A DNA stretch of 64,000 nucleotides, from NCBI GenBank assembly GCA_050031985.1, contig JBNAIG010000024.1, positions 1 through 64,000 of the forward strand. The letters are read 5' to 3'. The notes below the pieces were generated by a model. The model searched no databases. It was not told where the DNA came from and worked only from the letters and a program-made list of their open reading frames with translations. Both the position numbers and the translations under genes were made by a program. Positions 53,092-61,008 of this stretch are shown piece by piece (position 1 is the first letter of the stretch; each line of letters opens with the position of its first letter). The DNA is from SZUA-368 sp028533045. GTDB lineage: Bacteria; Spirochaetota; Spirochaetia; DSM-2461.

Positions 53092-53853
53092 TTAATATCC
53101 CGAGGGAATATCTATATAGACCGTTTCCAGGCCCAATTCGTTTTCTACTTTCTTTTTAACGCTTAATACACCGTCCGTTTCCGTTCGGTAATGGCCGCCG
53201 TAAATCACATTGATGCCCGCTTCCTTACAAAGGTGGTAAACGGAATGCTTCGATTCGCCGGTAATGTACAGGTCAGCCCCCAATTCGATAGCTTGGGCGA
53301 CATCGTCCGGTGCGCCGCCGGAAATCATGGCCACCGTCTTAACTTCATCGGGGCCAAAGTCGAGCATCCTCACATCAGGAGTCCAGCCACCAAAGAGTCT
53401 CATGACCAAATCCTCCGGCCGGGCTGCCTGAGGGAGGCTTCCCATACAACCTATCTTCTTGCCTCGGAAATCGCCAAAGGGCTCCACATTTTCCAGACCC
53501 AATCGACGGGCCAGACCAATATTATTGCCCAGCTCCATATCCATATCCAGGGGAAGATGTACGGCGTAGAGGGCCACATCATTCTTTATAAGCGATGCTA
53601 CCCGGTGGTAATGTACACCGGTCAAGGCCTGCTCACGTCCCCAGAAAAGGCCGTGATGAACAAAAAGAAGGTTAGCTCCCTCCTTTGCGGCTTGATCGAA
53701 AACGGCTTTTACACCGTCCACGGCGAAGGCAATCTTCTTTATTTCTGTGGTAGAGTCTCCCACTTGTAAACCGTTAAGGGAATAATCCTTCCCGGCCATC
53801 TCATCGATTTTCAGGCAAGACCGAGCCCACCTGTCAAATTCGGCTATAGTCAT
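53092..53853 (-). CDS. NIF3-like dinuclear metal-binding protein
   Basis: 253 aa, the single-domain form of the NIF3/YbgI family. Metal-binding histidines appear in LLFVHHGLFWG (two), LYAVHLPLDMDMELGNNIGLARRL and the C-terminal VIYGGHYRTETDGV. Annotated by some as GTP cyclohydrolase 1 type 2, but the real role is not known. It is the first gene of the nif3-lspA unit, 46 bases from the Lrp regulator. Confidence 0.93.
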   Translation of the reverse strand: MTIAEFDRWARSCLKIDEMAGKDYSLNGLQVGDSTTEIKKIAFAVDGVKAVFDQAAKEGANLLFVHHGLFWGREQALTGVHYHRVASLIKNDVALYAVHLPLDMDMELGNNIGLARRLGLENVEPFGDFRGKKIGCMGSLPQAARPEDLVMRLFGGWTPDVRMLDFGPDEVKTVAMISGGAPDDVAQAIELGADLYITGESKHSVYHLCKEAGINVIYGGHYRTETDGVLSVKKKVENELGLETVYIDIPSGY

Positions 53854-53898
53854 GGGGCCATTATATTAGGAGGGGAAAAAGTAATCAACCTTGAAAAA

Positions 53899-54336
53899 CT
53901 ATACGTACTTCTTATAACTTTTGAGGATAACGAAAGTTTCCGTGGAACCAATGCTCTTCACACCAGAAAGCTGATCGGTCAAAAATTCCACCAGTCCGTG
54001 ATTGGAGTCGGTAAGAACTTCCGCCAAAATATCGTATCGACCACTGGTAATGGAAGCGGAAAGAACCGAAGGAAGAGCGGCAATCTCCTGGACCCGTTCC
54101 TTAAGATAACAACTCTCCTGAATAGTAATTCCCACCATGGCAAGTTGTTGGTCATTAAGAACTTCCGGGTTAATCTGAGCTCTCACGGTAAGGATATCCG
54201 CTTCCTTGAGTCGTTTAAGCCGCTGGCGAACTGTACCCTCCGAAATACCTAACTGCCTGGCAACGGCATTATTGGACTGATCTTCTTCACGTAGTATATC
54301 TATGATTTTCCAATCCAGGTCATCGGGCGTGTACAT
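53899..54336 (-). CDS. Lrp/AsnC-family transcriptional regulator
   Basis: 145 aa from ATG at 54336, eight bases after GAGG; the longer frame to 54462 crosses promoter-like DNA. N-terminal helix-turn-helix (LDWKIIDILREEDQSNNAVARQLGISEGTVRQRLKRLKE) and C-terminal RAM domain (TSGRYDILAEVLTDSNHGLVEFLTDQL ... GVKSIGSTETFVILK). Lrp/AsnC proteins sense amino acids. Target genes cannot be named; the divergent upstream lipoprotein region is one candidate because it contains palindromes. Confidence 0.92.
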   Translation of the reverse strand: MYTPDDLDWKIIDILREEDQSNNAVARQLGISEGTVRQRLKRLKEADILTVRAQINPEVLNDQQLAMVGITIQESCYLKERVQEIAALPSVLSASITSGRYDILAEVLTDSNHGLVEFLTDQLSGVKSIGSTETFVILKSYKKYV

Positions 54337-54664
54337 TTCTTTTACCTCTTTCATTTTAATATGGACGAAGAAAAGGCTTCCTCTATAAGGGAAAAGGTAC
54401 AATTTCCCCTGTGAATATTCAAGCCCATTGGTAAATCCTTGCCCATTTGAGAAGGGTTTCAATAAAAAATTGGGATTTTATTGCAACAAAAGAGGAACTA
54501 TGCCCGTAATAACCGTAATAAAAAAGCCCAAGCTCATACACAGAAATAAAGACTATGTCTAACCTACGGGGACTCTCGTAAGGAGATCGCCCACACCTTA
54601 AAATTGGAACCTGCTCAACAATGACAAAATTATGCACCCAACAGCAAAATATTGAAATTTCCAT
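54337..54664. other. Intergenic gap, no gene seen
   Basis: 328 bases without recognisable coding or RNA gene. Several ORFs here lack coding character. It should hold the promoter of the Lrp gene on minus and unused sequence on plus. Confidence 0.6.
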
Positions 54665-54693
54665 TTGACAATTCGTAAAAACCGTCGGATAAT
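54665..54693 (+). promoter_or_regulatory. Sigma-70 promoter of the long-leader lipoprotein
   Basis: TTGACA at 54665, exactly 17 bases, GATAAT at 54688; predicted start near 54700, about 274 bases before the ATG at 54974. Confidence 0.8.
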
Positions 54694-54716
54694 AACTTAT
54701 TCACATTAACGAACCT

Positions 54717-54734
54717 AATACGGATATCCGTATT
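54717..54734. promoter_or_regulatory. Perfect 18-bp palindrome downstream of the promoter
   Basis: AATACGGATATCCGTATT, about 17 bases into the transcript. Its core GGATATCC recurs at 54834-54841 inside AGGATATCCT. Good operator candidate. Confidence 0.6.
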
Positions 54735-54766
54735 TACATGCTAATTACATGATAAGAATTGTGATT

Positions 54767-54783
54767 TTACATCGACGATGTAA
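54767..54783. promoter_or_regulatory. Perfect 17-bp palindrome TTACATCG-A-CGATGTAA
   Basis: Eight-base arms round one A, a different sequence from the palindrome at 54717, so a second regulator or RNA hairpin is likely. Confidence 0.55.
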
Positions 54784-54824
54784 GCTCAACTCCGTTCTAA
54801 ATAGATTGTAGCTTAAAAGGGGTG

Positions 54825-54930
54825 TCCTCGGTAGGATATCCTGAATCCAGGGACAAAGGACTCTTTGCCTGATTCTGGGTTACCATCTTTAGAAATATGG
54901 TTCCCACAGGCAAGAGCAAGTGGGAAAGCG
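54825..54930 (+). ncRNA. Candidate structured 5' leader RNA
   Basis: Three hairpins in a row: GAAT(C)CAGG + CAAAG, loop GACT, CTTTG + CCTGATTC (54843-54875); ACCAT/ATGGT around 54882-54901; TTCCCAC/GTGGGAA (54901-54926), preceded by AGGATATCCT (54833-54842). The stems sit in a long untranslated leader and could be a riboswitch or regulatory RNA. No known class matches by eye. Confidence 0.45.
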
Positions 54931-54973
54931 CAAAACATAGGAATAAAATAAATTTATTTAGGAGAATTATTTA

Positions 54974-55834
54974 ATGAAAAAAGCACTCAACATTAGCTTA
55001 GTATTGCTTCTGACCTTCGTACTTTTCGGATTTCTGACCGGCTGTGATGATGCCAGCGGTAGCAGCGATGACTCAACAGATACAGAGCAGACCACTGACG
55101 ACGATACAACCACTGACGACGATACAACCACTGACGACGATACAACTACCGACGACGATACAACTACCGACGACGATACAACTACTGACTCATCAGTTAC
55201 TATTGATTTCTCTGACTACACAGCCGATTCTTACCTCACCGAAGACGATGGTGTTTGGGTAGTAAACGACGATTCTACTTCCGGAGCAACTTCTACCATT
55301 GTAAGCATGACTCAGACTGACGGAACAACTGGAAATGCGCTTGAATTAAGCGACCAGTCTCTCACTACCAAGCCCCGTGTGGCCACTCTTTTCTCTACTG
55401 GAGAAACTGAAAGCGGAACCATATCTGTTGATGTACAGTACGATTCTACAAACTGTGCAAAAGCTTCTTATATTTTTCTGGGAACCAGTGATAGTGCCAG
55501 CGCTTCCAGCAGTGCCCGTTTTACAGAACTCATGACTTCTGCCGATACTGATTCTACCACCGGAGAAGTTACCGTTGACATCCAGCTGAGACAGGCAAGC
55601 GGAGACAAAGATACTATTGCAACTGTTACAGCCGATGAATGGCATACGGTTGAGATGACTTGGACAGCGACCACTCTTTCCGTAACAATTGACGGAACAG
55701 AATACACCACAACAGAAGATGGTGCAGCCTTAACACTCGAAGGCGATGTAACTCCCAATGGCGTTACTTTTTACTGTGGAGACAATAGCAATACCGGAAC
55801 TACTTACTACGTTGACAATGTAGTTGTATTCTAA
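54974..55834 (+). CDS. Surface lipoprotein with DDDTTT linker and beta-sandwich domain
   Basis: 286 aa. Lipoprotein signal MKKALNISLVLLLTFVLFGFLTGC (Cys24), linker with five DDDTTT units (residues 42-71), then a 210-residue acidic, Ser/Thr-rich, cysteine-poor domain with strands such as GTISVDVQYDSTNCAKASYIFLGTS and EWHTVEMTWTATTLSVTIDGTEYTT, ending YYVDNVVVF, the outline of a concanavalin-like carbohydrate-binding sandwich. No catalytic residues are evident. N-terminus and linker nearly match the PL6 protein at 56318, suggesting a joint role in polysaccharide capture. ATG follows TTAGGAG. Confidence 0.85.
   Translation: MKKALNISLVLLLTFVLFGFLTGCDDASGSSDDSTDTEQTTDDDTTTDDDTTTDDDTTTDDDTTTDDDTTTDSSVTIDFSDYTADSYLTEDDGVWVVNDDSTSGATSTIVSMTQTDGTTGNALELSDQSLTTKPRVATLFSTGETESGTISVDVQYDSTNCAKASYIFLGTSDSASASSSARFTELMTSADTDSTTGEVTVDIQLRQASGDKDTIATVTADEWHTVEMTWTATTLSVTIDGTEYTTTEDGAALTLEGDVTPNGVTFYCGDNSNTGTTYYVDNVVVF
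55097..55186 (+). repeat. Five 18-bp tandem repeats encoding DDDTTT
   Basis: Units GACGACGATACAACYACY, five in register, coding five DDDTTT hexapeptides in the linker. The sister PL6 gene has two units, so copy number changes between relatives. Confidence 0.92.
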
Positions 55835-55863
55835 GCATAGTCCCTTTTAGTTAAATGAATTAA

Positions 55864-55920
55864 GCATCCCCTTCGGGGGTGCCTACAAAGAGGTCGCTCA
55901 AATAAGGAGCGACCTCTTTT
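55864..55920. terminator. Two stacked hairpins after the lipoprotein gene
   Basis: GCATCCCC-TTC-GGGGGTGC (55864-55882), then AAAGAGGTCGCTC paired with GAGCGACCTCTTT (55887-55919) and a T run; the second has 13 perfect pairs and works in both directions. Confidence 0.93.
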
Positions 55921-56260
55921 ACTTCCTGTTCATCCCGAATATTCCCACAGGTATAGCTTCTTCAGAGCATAAATTATATAAAAAAAATAGCAGCTAATTT
56001 GGTGGTTTCTACTACTTCAAAGGAAATTGGTATTACCTTACCTTCCCACTCTCTATACTATTATTCCTGAAAGAAATATTTCCGCTATGTTCTAATCATG
56101 CTTATCCCTAACCAATTCCCCATGATGATCTTTGGCTCTATCCTCATAACACTACGAATGAAAACTACGTAGATATGGACTTTCTACAATAAATGGGAAG
56201 GAGAATTATAGATGACAAAGTTTTTAATACCGAATAGGACCATATAAATAAAGTGCGGAT
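55921..56260. other. Intergenic gap, no gene seen
   Basis: 340 A+T-rich bases between convergent genes. A well-spaced AAGGAG before an ATG at 56212 opens only 11 codons (MTKFLIPNRTI), probably a gene remnant; nothing else is recognised. Confidence 0.6.
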
Positions 56261-56294
56261 AAAAAAAAGCTGCCCCATTTACAATTGGGACAGC
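56261..56294 (-). terminator. Terminator of the PL6 operon
   Basis: On minus, GCTGTCCCA pairs with TGGGGCAGC (one wobble) and is followed by eight T residues. Confidence 0.9.
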
Positions 56295-56317
56295 CCTTTA
56301 CCTTAAAAAGATCTTAA

Positions 56318-58264
56318 CTATTCGCCGGTACCGGGACCTACCACATCGGCAGTCAGCATAGCCACAGTAGTATCTGAACTATACTCATCGGCACCGATAT
56401 CAAGGGAAGTCCCCCGGGACTCTTCGTCGATATCATCGGCCACATCACTGTAAGTACCCTGAGCCGCATCCTTAGCGGGGCTGGTCGAATCCAGCTTATA
56501 GCTCCCCTCTCCCAACAAAGGATCGGAATCAAGATAAACCAGATCGGCTGCGACGTGGGAGTCATCAGCCACGGTTTCCGTTCCGTTGTAAGAGAGATTT
56601 CCCTCCCAAGTGTTAGTGGAATCACCATTCACAATATAAATATTGCTATTTGAACAGCTATCCACGATGTTGTTGGCAATAGAGTTATTCAAGGGAGAGC
56701 TGGAGTAGTTGGGACCGACACCAATACCATTATAACACTCAAGAATGGTGTTGAAGGCGATGATCGAATCTTCCACCTTGTAGTGGTCTCCCGAACCACC
56801 GTCAATAACAAGAGGCATACGATAGTTGGACTCACCGCTCAGATTATACATAAAGTTGTTGTATACCTTATGGCCCGTACCGTAGAGGCGGATTCCTCCC
56901 GTCTCATAGTTAGCCGTTGTCGTTTCCCAATCATTAGTAACCGAATCGTCACCGTAAAAGTAGTTCCCGTATACTTCGTGATTGTCACCAAATCTCATGG
57001 AAAGCACACCAAAACAGTTCTTAAAGGTGTTGTAACGGTAAATATTGGAGGAAGTCTTATTGGTTATAATCTCGTTTTCCCCATCACAGTCCTCAAAAAA
57101 GTTGTATTCCACAATATGGTTGGTTTCCACATCAGCACTGTCGCTATCCCCAAAACAGATAGCCTCCCGGTCGCTATCCCCTTCGTAATCGCCGTTTTCA
57201 TCAATCACGGGCATGAGATTAGCGAAGTAGTTGTGGTGAATATGAAGACCGGAAGCAATTCCGTAATCTTCGTCATAGGTAGTTGTAATAAATCCGCACT
57301 GACTGTCCTTATCCTTAAAGGTGTTGTAAGCGAACTCTACATCTTCACAGGGGCCGCCGTATGAACTAAGAACGACCGTTTTCCGACTGAATTCACTGTC
57401 ATCGTTGTTATAGAACTCTTCGTCAAACACATTGTTGGTAATAGTGATATTATCGGAATTGACCAGCTTTAACATGGTAATTTCGCTTTCCGAATCGGTT
57501 GTGGTATCATTCTCATCGCAAACGGTAAAACAAAATCCGTCCAGGGTAATATAACTGGAGTTCTTAATGGAAAAAGTGCTTTGCAGATCAATGGTTACTC
57601 CGCCCACCGTTTCGGCCTGGATAATAACAGGCTGATCTTCCGTACCGTACACTCCGCTTATGGAAAGAGAGTCATCGCCGGAGTAATCCCCATTGGCCAC
57701 GGTAATAGTCTGATTCGGCTGAAGATCGTCCAGAGCGTCATCTAAATCACTAAGAGTAGACACGGTTACGCTCGTTTCTTCATATACCCCGTCAGTCGTG
57801 GTAAGAGTAATGGTATCACTATCCCCTATGGCTGTGTCACCTGAATAAAGCTGGACCGTAAAGGTGTAGTCCGTTTCCGTATCCAAATCGGTAATGGTGG
57901 TACTCCAGGCATCACCTAAATCGGAATCGGTGGTAGTTCCATCGATGGTATAGGATAGGGTGACACTCCAATCCAGATCGTCTATCTCACTGTACGAATC
58001 GCTATCGTCATTATCGGAAAAGCTCCACTTCAAATAGATGTAACTTCCCCCGACTTCGCAAGAGTCCTCCTTGAAGTAGGCATAGAAAGAATCACTGATA
58101 TCATCTGTCGTGGTATCATCATCTGTCGTGGTATCATCATCCGTCGTCTGCTCCGTATCAGTCGAATCATCACTACTACCGCTGGCATCATCACAGCCGG
58201 TCAGGAAGCCAAAAAGAACAAAGGTCAGAAGCAATCCCAAACTAATGTTAAATGCTTTTTTCAT
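56318..58264 (-). CDS. PL6-type polysaccharide (alginate) lyase lipoprotein with FnIII-like domain
   Basis: 648 aa from ATG at 58264, eight bases after TAGGAG. Lipoprotein signal (Cys24 in LTGC), two DDDTTT linker units, an FnIII-like domain (about 60-165) and a right-handed beta-helix. Family PL6 features are clear: EIITNKTSSNIYRYNTFKNC (catalytic Lys) and GVLSMRFGDNHEVYGNYFYGD (catalytic Arg), the pattern of alginate lyase and chondroitinase B. Alginate is the likeliest substrate. It is the second gene of an operon, 40 bases after its paralogue. Anchored to the outer membrane or periplasm by lipid. Confidence 0.88.
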   Translation of the reverse strand: MKKAFNISLGLLLTFVLFGFLTGCDDASGSSDDSTDTEQTTDDDTTTDDDTTTDDISDSFYAYFKEDSCEVGGSYIYLKWSFSDNDDSDSYSEIDDLDWSVTLSYTIDGTTTDSDLGDAWSTTITDLDTETDYTFTVQLYSGDTAIGDSDTITLTTTDGVYEETSVTVSTLSDLDDALDDLQPNQTITVANGDYSGDDSLSISGVYGTEDQPVIIQAETVGGVTIDLQSTFSIKNSSYITLDGFCFTVCDENDTTTDSESEITMLKLVNSDNITITNNVFDEEFYNNDDSEFSRKTVVLSSYGGPCEDVEFAYNTFKDKDSQCGFITTTYDEDYGIASGLHIHHNYFANLMPVIDENGDYEGDSDREAICFGDSDSADVETNHIVEYNFFEDCDGENEIITNKTSSNIYRYNTFKNCFGVLSMRFGDNHEVYGNYFYGDDSVTNDWETTTANYETGGIRLYGTGHKVYNNFMYNLSGESNYRMPLVIDGGSGDHYKVEDSIIAFNTILECYNGIGVGPNYSSSPLNNSIANNIVDSCSNSNIYIVNGDSTNTWEGNLSYNGTETVADDSHVAADLVYLDSDPLLGEGSYKLDSTSPAKDAAQGTYSDVADDIDEESRGTSLDIGADEYSSDTTVAMLTADVVGPGTGE

Positions 58265-58304
58265 ATAAAAATCTCCTAAATTTATTTTCACTTATCAATC
58301 TCCC

Positions 58305-60617
58305 CTATTCCACAGGAACGCCTATGAGGCTTCCCACATCCGATACAGCAAAGGGCACGAGATCTCCTGTAACACCGTACTCGTCGGCACCGGAATCAAT
58401 ATCGGCCCGTGTGCCTCCATCCATATCAACAGTTACATAGCTGTAATTGTCATAGCCGGCATCAATGATCGGACTTGTCGATTCCGGTCTGTAAACTGTT
58501 CCATCGTCGGACAATTGGGGATCCTCTACCGTGGCATAGAGTGTCGTAGCCGATACAGTTTCATCCTTACTGTCGGAAGTGACGCTAATAGTGCTATCGG
58601 CTCCGTCCGAATGGTAGGCGTAATTTCCTTCGAATGTCGTACCGCTGCTTTCTCCGATCGTAAAAAATGCCTCAGAGGAGTCGTAAATAACATTGTTTGC
58701 AATGGTATTGTCCAGCGCGTCATAGTCGGAGTAGTTATACCCTACAGTTATGCCGTTTACACAGTTAACGATGGTATTGTTAACCACAACGCAATTGTAG
58801 GCCCTTTCATGGCCGCCGATATCATCACCACTAGCATCATCACAGTCACCGCTGTCCAGAATAATGGGAGTACGGTAACCGGTCCCGGTCAGTCCTTCCA
58901 TGTAGTTGTTGTAGATAAGGTGGTCACTACCGTAGGCACGAATCCCGCCGCGGTCATCGTCGTACTCATTCAGGTTTTCATCGTCACCAAAGAAGAAGTT
59001 ATTATAAACTTCCGTACCCGCTCCGAAACGGATAGATACAGATCCGAGACAGTTATGGAAGGTATTATACCGAATGATATTTTCTGATGTTTTAGAGGAG
59101 ATTATCTCATTTTCCCCATCACAGTCTTCAAACAGATTATATTCTATGATATGTCCCGTTTCATAGTCCGGTGTCTCCTTAGTACCAAAGATAATCGATT
59201 CCCTATCGCTATCCCCTTCGAAATCGGTAGAATCGTCTTCATCAACTTCGGGTAACATATTATAGAAGTAGTTATGGTGAATCCAGAAATTAGTGGAAAT
59301 CCCCGCATCTCCCCAAACATCACTTCCGTCATAATATTCTCCTTTAATAAAGGAACCGGTATTATTTTTATTCATAAAACTGTTGTAGGAAATCTCAATA
59401 TCATCACACAGTTCGGAGATCGTAAGAAAACCCTGATTACTGGTTATAAGGGTGGGGGAATCACTAGAAGGATCGTCGACACCGTTAAAAGTACACTCGG
59501 TAATCGTAATATGAGCAGCATTATTTCCTACTTGAAGATAGCGGTTATCGTCGCCGTACCATGAAATACCCTTTACAGTGATATACTGGCTGTTTTCGAC
59601 TTTCCAGGTTTCGTCAACATAGACTTCCCCGGAGGTTTCCGCTTCGATAATAACGGGATAATCTTCGTAAGCGGTCACATTCTGAATATTAAGATTGCCA
59701 CCGGAATAGACTCCGTCCGCCAGGGTGATGGTCTGTCCGGCCTTCATATTATCCACCGCATCTTCCAGAGCGTCAAAATCAGCACAGTAGACTTCCGTTT
59801 CCCCGTCGCCGGCTACGTCCAGGGCGACACTTTCGTCGGCCGTCTCTTCTTCCTCTTCACTTGTCGAATCATCATCAGAGGACGTATCGTCATCGGTAGT
59901 TGTATCGTCATCAGTAGAGACAGCGGTCTCATCATAATTACCATAGATAGTCACGTTGTCAAAGGTGGCTTCCCCGCTGCGAACATAAAGACTGGGATGT
60001 CCCGAAATAAGATCGTCGCTGGAGCCGGTCAAAGTATACTCCGTACCATCGGAAAGCGTTAAAGTAGCGGTATAGTTGTTATCCGCTACATCCAGAACTA
60101 GCCCGACCGATTCTCCCAAGCTATAACTGATGCTAACCGATTCATCAATTACGGAAGTCCCACCCTTCTCTGCTTCAAGATAAAGTTCCATTGAGCTGTC
60201 ATCCTTATCCATGCGGATTACGGCACGACAATAGGTATCGTTAGGATTCTCATCATCCATGTGTACGAAAAGACCGACATATCCGTCTTTGTCTGACGTT
60301 ACGGAGTTTAAAGAAAGGTCCGCAGAAACGGTGGTATTCGTCGGCTCTAAGTCACTTCTGTATAGAAATGTATAGGAACCGTCACGGGCCCCGGAGAGCT
60401 CTCCGGCGGAGATTGCCCAAGTCCCTTTATCGTCGTAATTGATCCAATTATCGGACAAGGAATCGGAGGAAAAATCCTCGGAAACCAATAAGTCGGTAGT
60501 ATCGGAATTATCGGAACTATCGTTTTCCGAAGAATCAGCAGATGATGACGGATCATCACATGAAACAATCAACAGCAACAAGAGCGAAAACGAAAACAAA
60601 AAGATTTTTTTTATCAT
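58305..60617 (-). CDS. PL6-type polysaccharide (alginate) lyase lipoprotein with N-terminal sandwich domain
   Basis: 770 aa. Lipoprotein signal (Cys20 in IVSC), Ser/Asp linker, then a beta-sandwich domain (about 44-230; LVSEDFSSDSLSDNWINYDDKGTWAISAGELSG ... ATFDNVTIYGNY), an acidic linker with DDDTTT and EEEEE, and the PL6 beta-helix (about 275-770). Catalytic-site segments are ENEIISSKTSENIIRYNTFHNC and GSVSIRFGAGTEVYNNFFFGDD. Paralogous to the downstream lyase but with a different accessory domain, so the two may handle different chain types. First gene of the two-gene operon; GAGGAAG precedes the ATG. Confidence 0.88.
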   Translation of the reverse strand: MIKKIFLFSFSLLLLLIVSCDDPSSSADSSENDSSDNSDTTDLLVSEDFSSDSLSDNWINYDDKGTWAISAGELSGARDGSYTFLYRSDLEPTNTTVSADLSLNSVTSDKDGYVGLFVHMDDENPNDTYCRAVIRMDKDDSSMELYLEAEKGGTSVIDESVSISYSLGESVGLVLDVADNNYTATLTLSDGTEYTLTGSSDDLISGHPSLYVRSGEATFDNVTIYGNYDETAVSTDDDTTTDDDTSSDDDSTSEEEEETADESVALDVAGDGETEVYCADFDALEDAVDNMKAGQTITLADGVYSGGNLNIQNVTAYEDYPVIIEAETSGEVYVDETWKVENSQYITVKGISWYGDDNRYLQVGNNAAHITITECTFNGVDDPSSDSPTLITSNQGFLTISELCDDIEISYNSFMNKNNTGSFIKGEYYDGSDVWGDAGISTNFWIHHNYFYNMLPEVDEDDSTDFEGDSDRESIIFGTKETPDYETGHIIEYNLFEDCDGENEIISSKTSENIIRYNTFHNCLGSVSIRFGAGTEVYNNFFFGDDENLNEYDDDRGGIRAYGSDHLIYNNYMEGLTGTGYRTPIILDSGDCDDASGDDIGGHERAYNCVVVNNTIVNCVNGITVGYNYSDYDALDNTIANNVIYDSSEAFFTIGESSGTTFEGNYAYHSDGADSTISVTSDSKDETVSATTLYATVEDPQLSDDGTVYRPESTSPIIDAGYDNYSYVTVDMDGGTRADIDSGADEYGVTGDLVPFAVSDVGSLIGVPVE

Positions 60618-60691
60618 AAATACTTCCTCAAAATATTTTTTAAAAAATTTCTATAATGGTACAACGGTTTCTTTTATAGCACAAGTTTTTT

Positions 60692-60708
60692 TTGCACATG
60701 TAGTGCAA
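60692..60708. promoter_or_regulatory. Palindrome TTGCAC-ATGTA-GTGCAA in the lyase/zinc-ribbon gap
   Basis: Six-base arms, five-base centre, 75 bases before the lyase ATG on minus. It could be an operator of the lyase operon. It does not resemble the palindromes at 54717 or 54767. Confidence 0.4.
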
Positions 60709-60745
60709 TCCCATCCTCTCCCCTAACCATTTTCTAACCTTTCCA

Positions 60746-60774
60746 TTGACCCATGCCCCCATTTGATTTAAAAT
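60746..60774 (+). promoter_or_regulatory. Sigma-70 promoter of zinc-ribbon/adk operon
   Basis: TTGACC at 60746, 17 bases, TAAAAT at 60769; the predicted start coincides with the GTG start codon at 60781. Confidence 0.78.
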
Positions 60775-60780
60775 CATTGG

Positions 60781-61008
60781 GTGAATAATATAAAATATAT
60801 CCGCTGCTACACTTGCGGGAAACATTTTCCCGCACAGGACGCCCAGAACGAACACTTCTGTTCCGACCAATGTATGGCCGAATTTACCCAATGCCCCGTC
60901 TGCCGTAAATACTTTAGAAAAGTAACGGCCGGGAAAATGGGGAAGTGGTGTTCCGATGAGTGCCGGAAGATTGAGCAGGGTGATGAAAAAATAGAGGTGA
61001 CACTATGA
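60781..61008 (+). CDS. Small zinc-ribbon protein
   Basis: 75 aa with two zinc-finger-like units: C-Y-T-C-G-K-H-F ... C-S-D-Q-C (9-31) and C-P-V-C ... C-S-D-E-C (38-61). GTG start with no Shine-Dalgarno, and the -10 box ends six bases before it. It overlaps adk by four bases. Function unknown; a nucleic-acid-binding or protein-partner role is possible. Confidence 0.8.
   Translation: MNNIKYIRCYTCGKHFPAQDAQNEHFCSDQCMAEFTQCPVCRKYFRKVTAGKMGKWCSDECRKIEQGDEKIEVTL

Noticed and set aside
54825..54940. Possible c-di-GMP-I (GEMM) riboswitch
   Set aside because: Short pieces such as GGTAGG, GGGTTACC and GGGAAAGCGCAAA look similar, but they come in the wrong order and the receptor stems are not complete. 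A covariance search would decide.
56212..56247. Eleven-codon ORF after AAGGAG
   Set aside because: Too short, no match and stops at once; at most a gene remnant.
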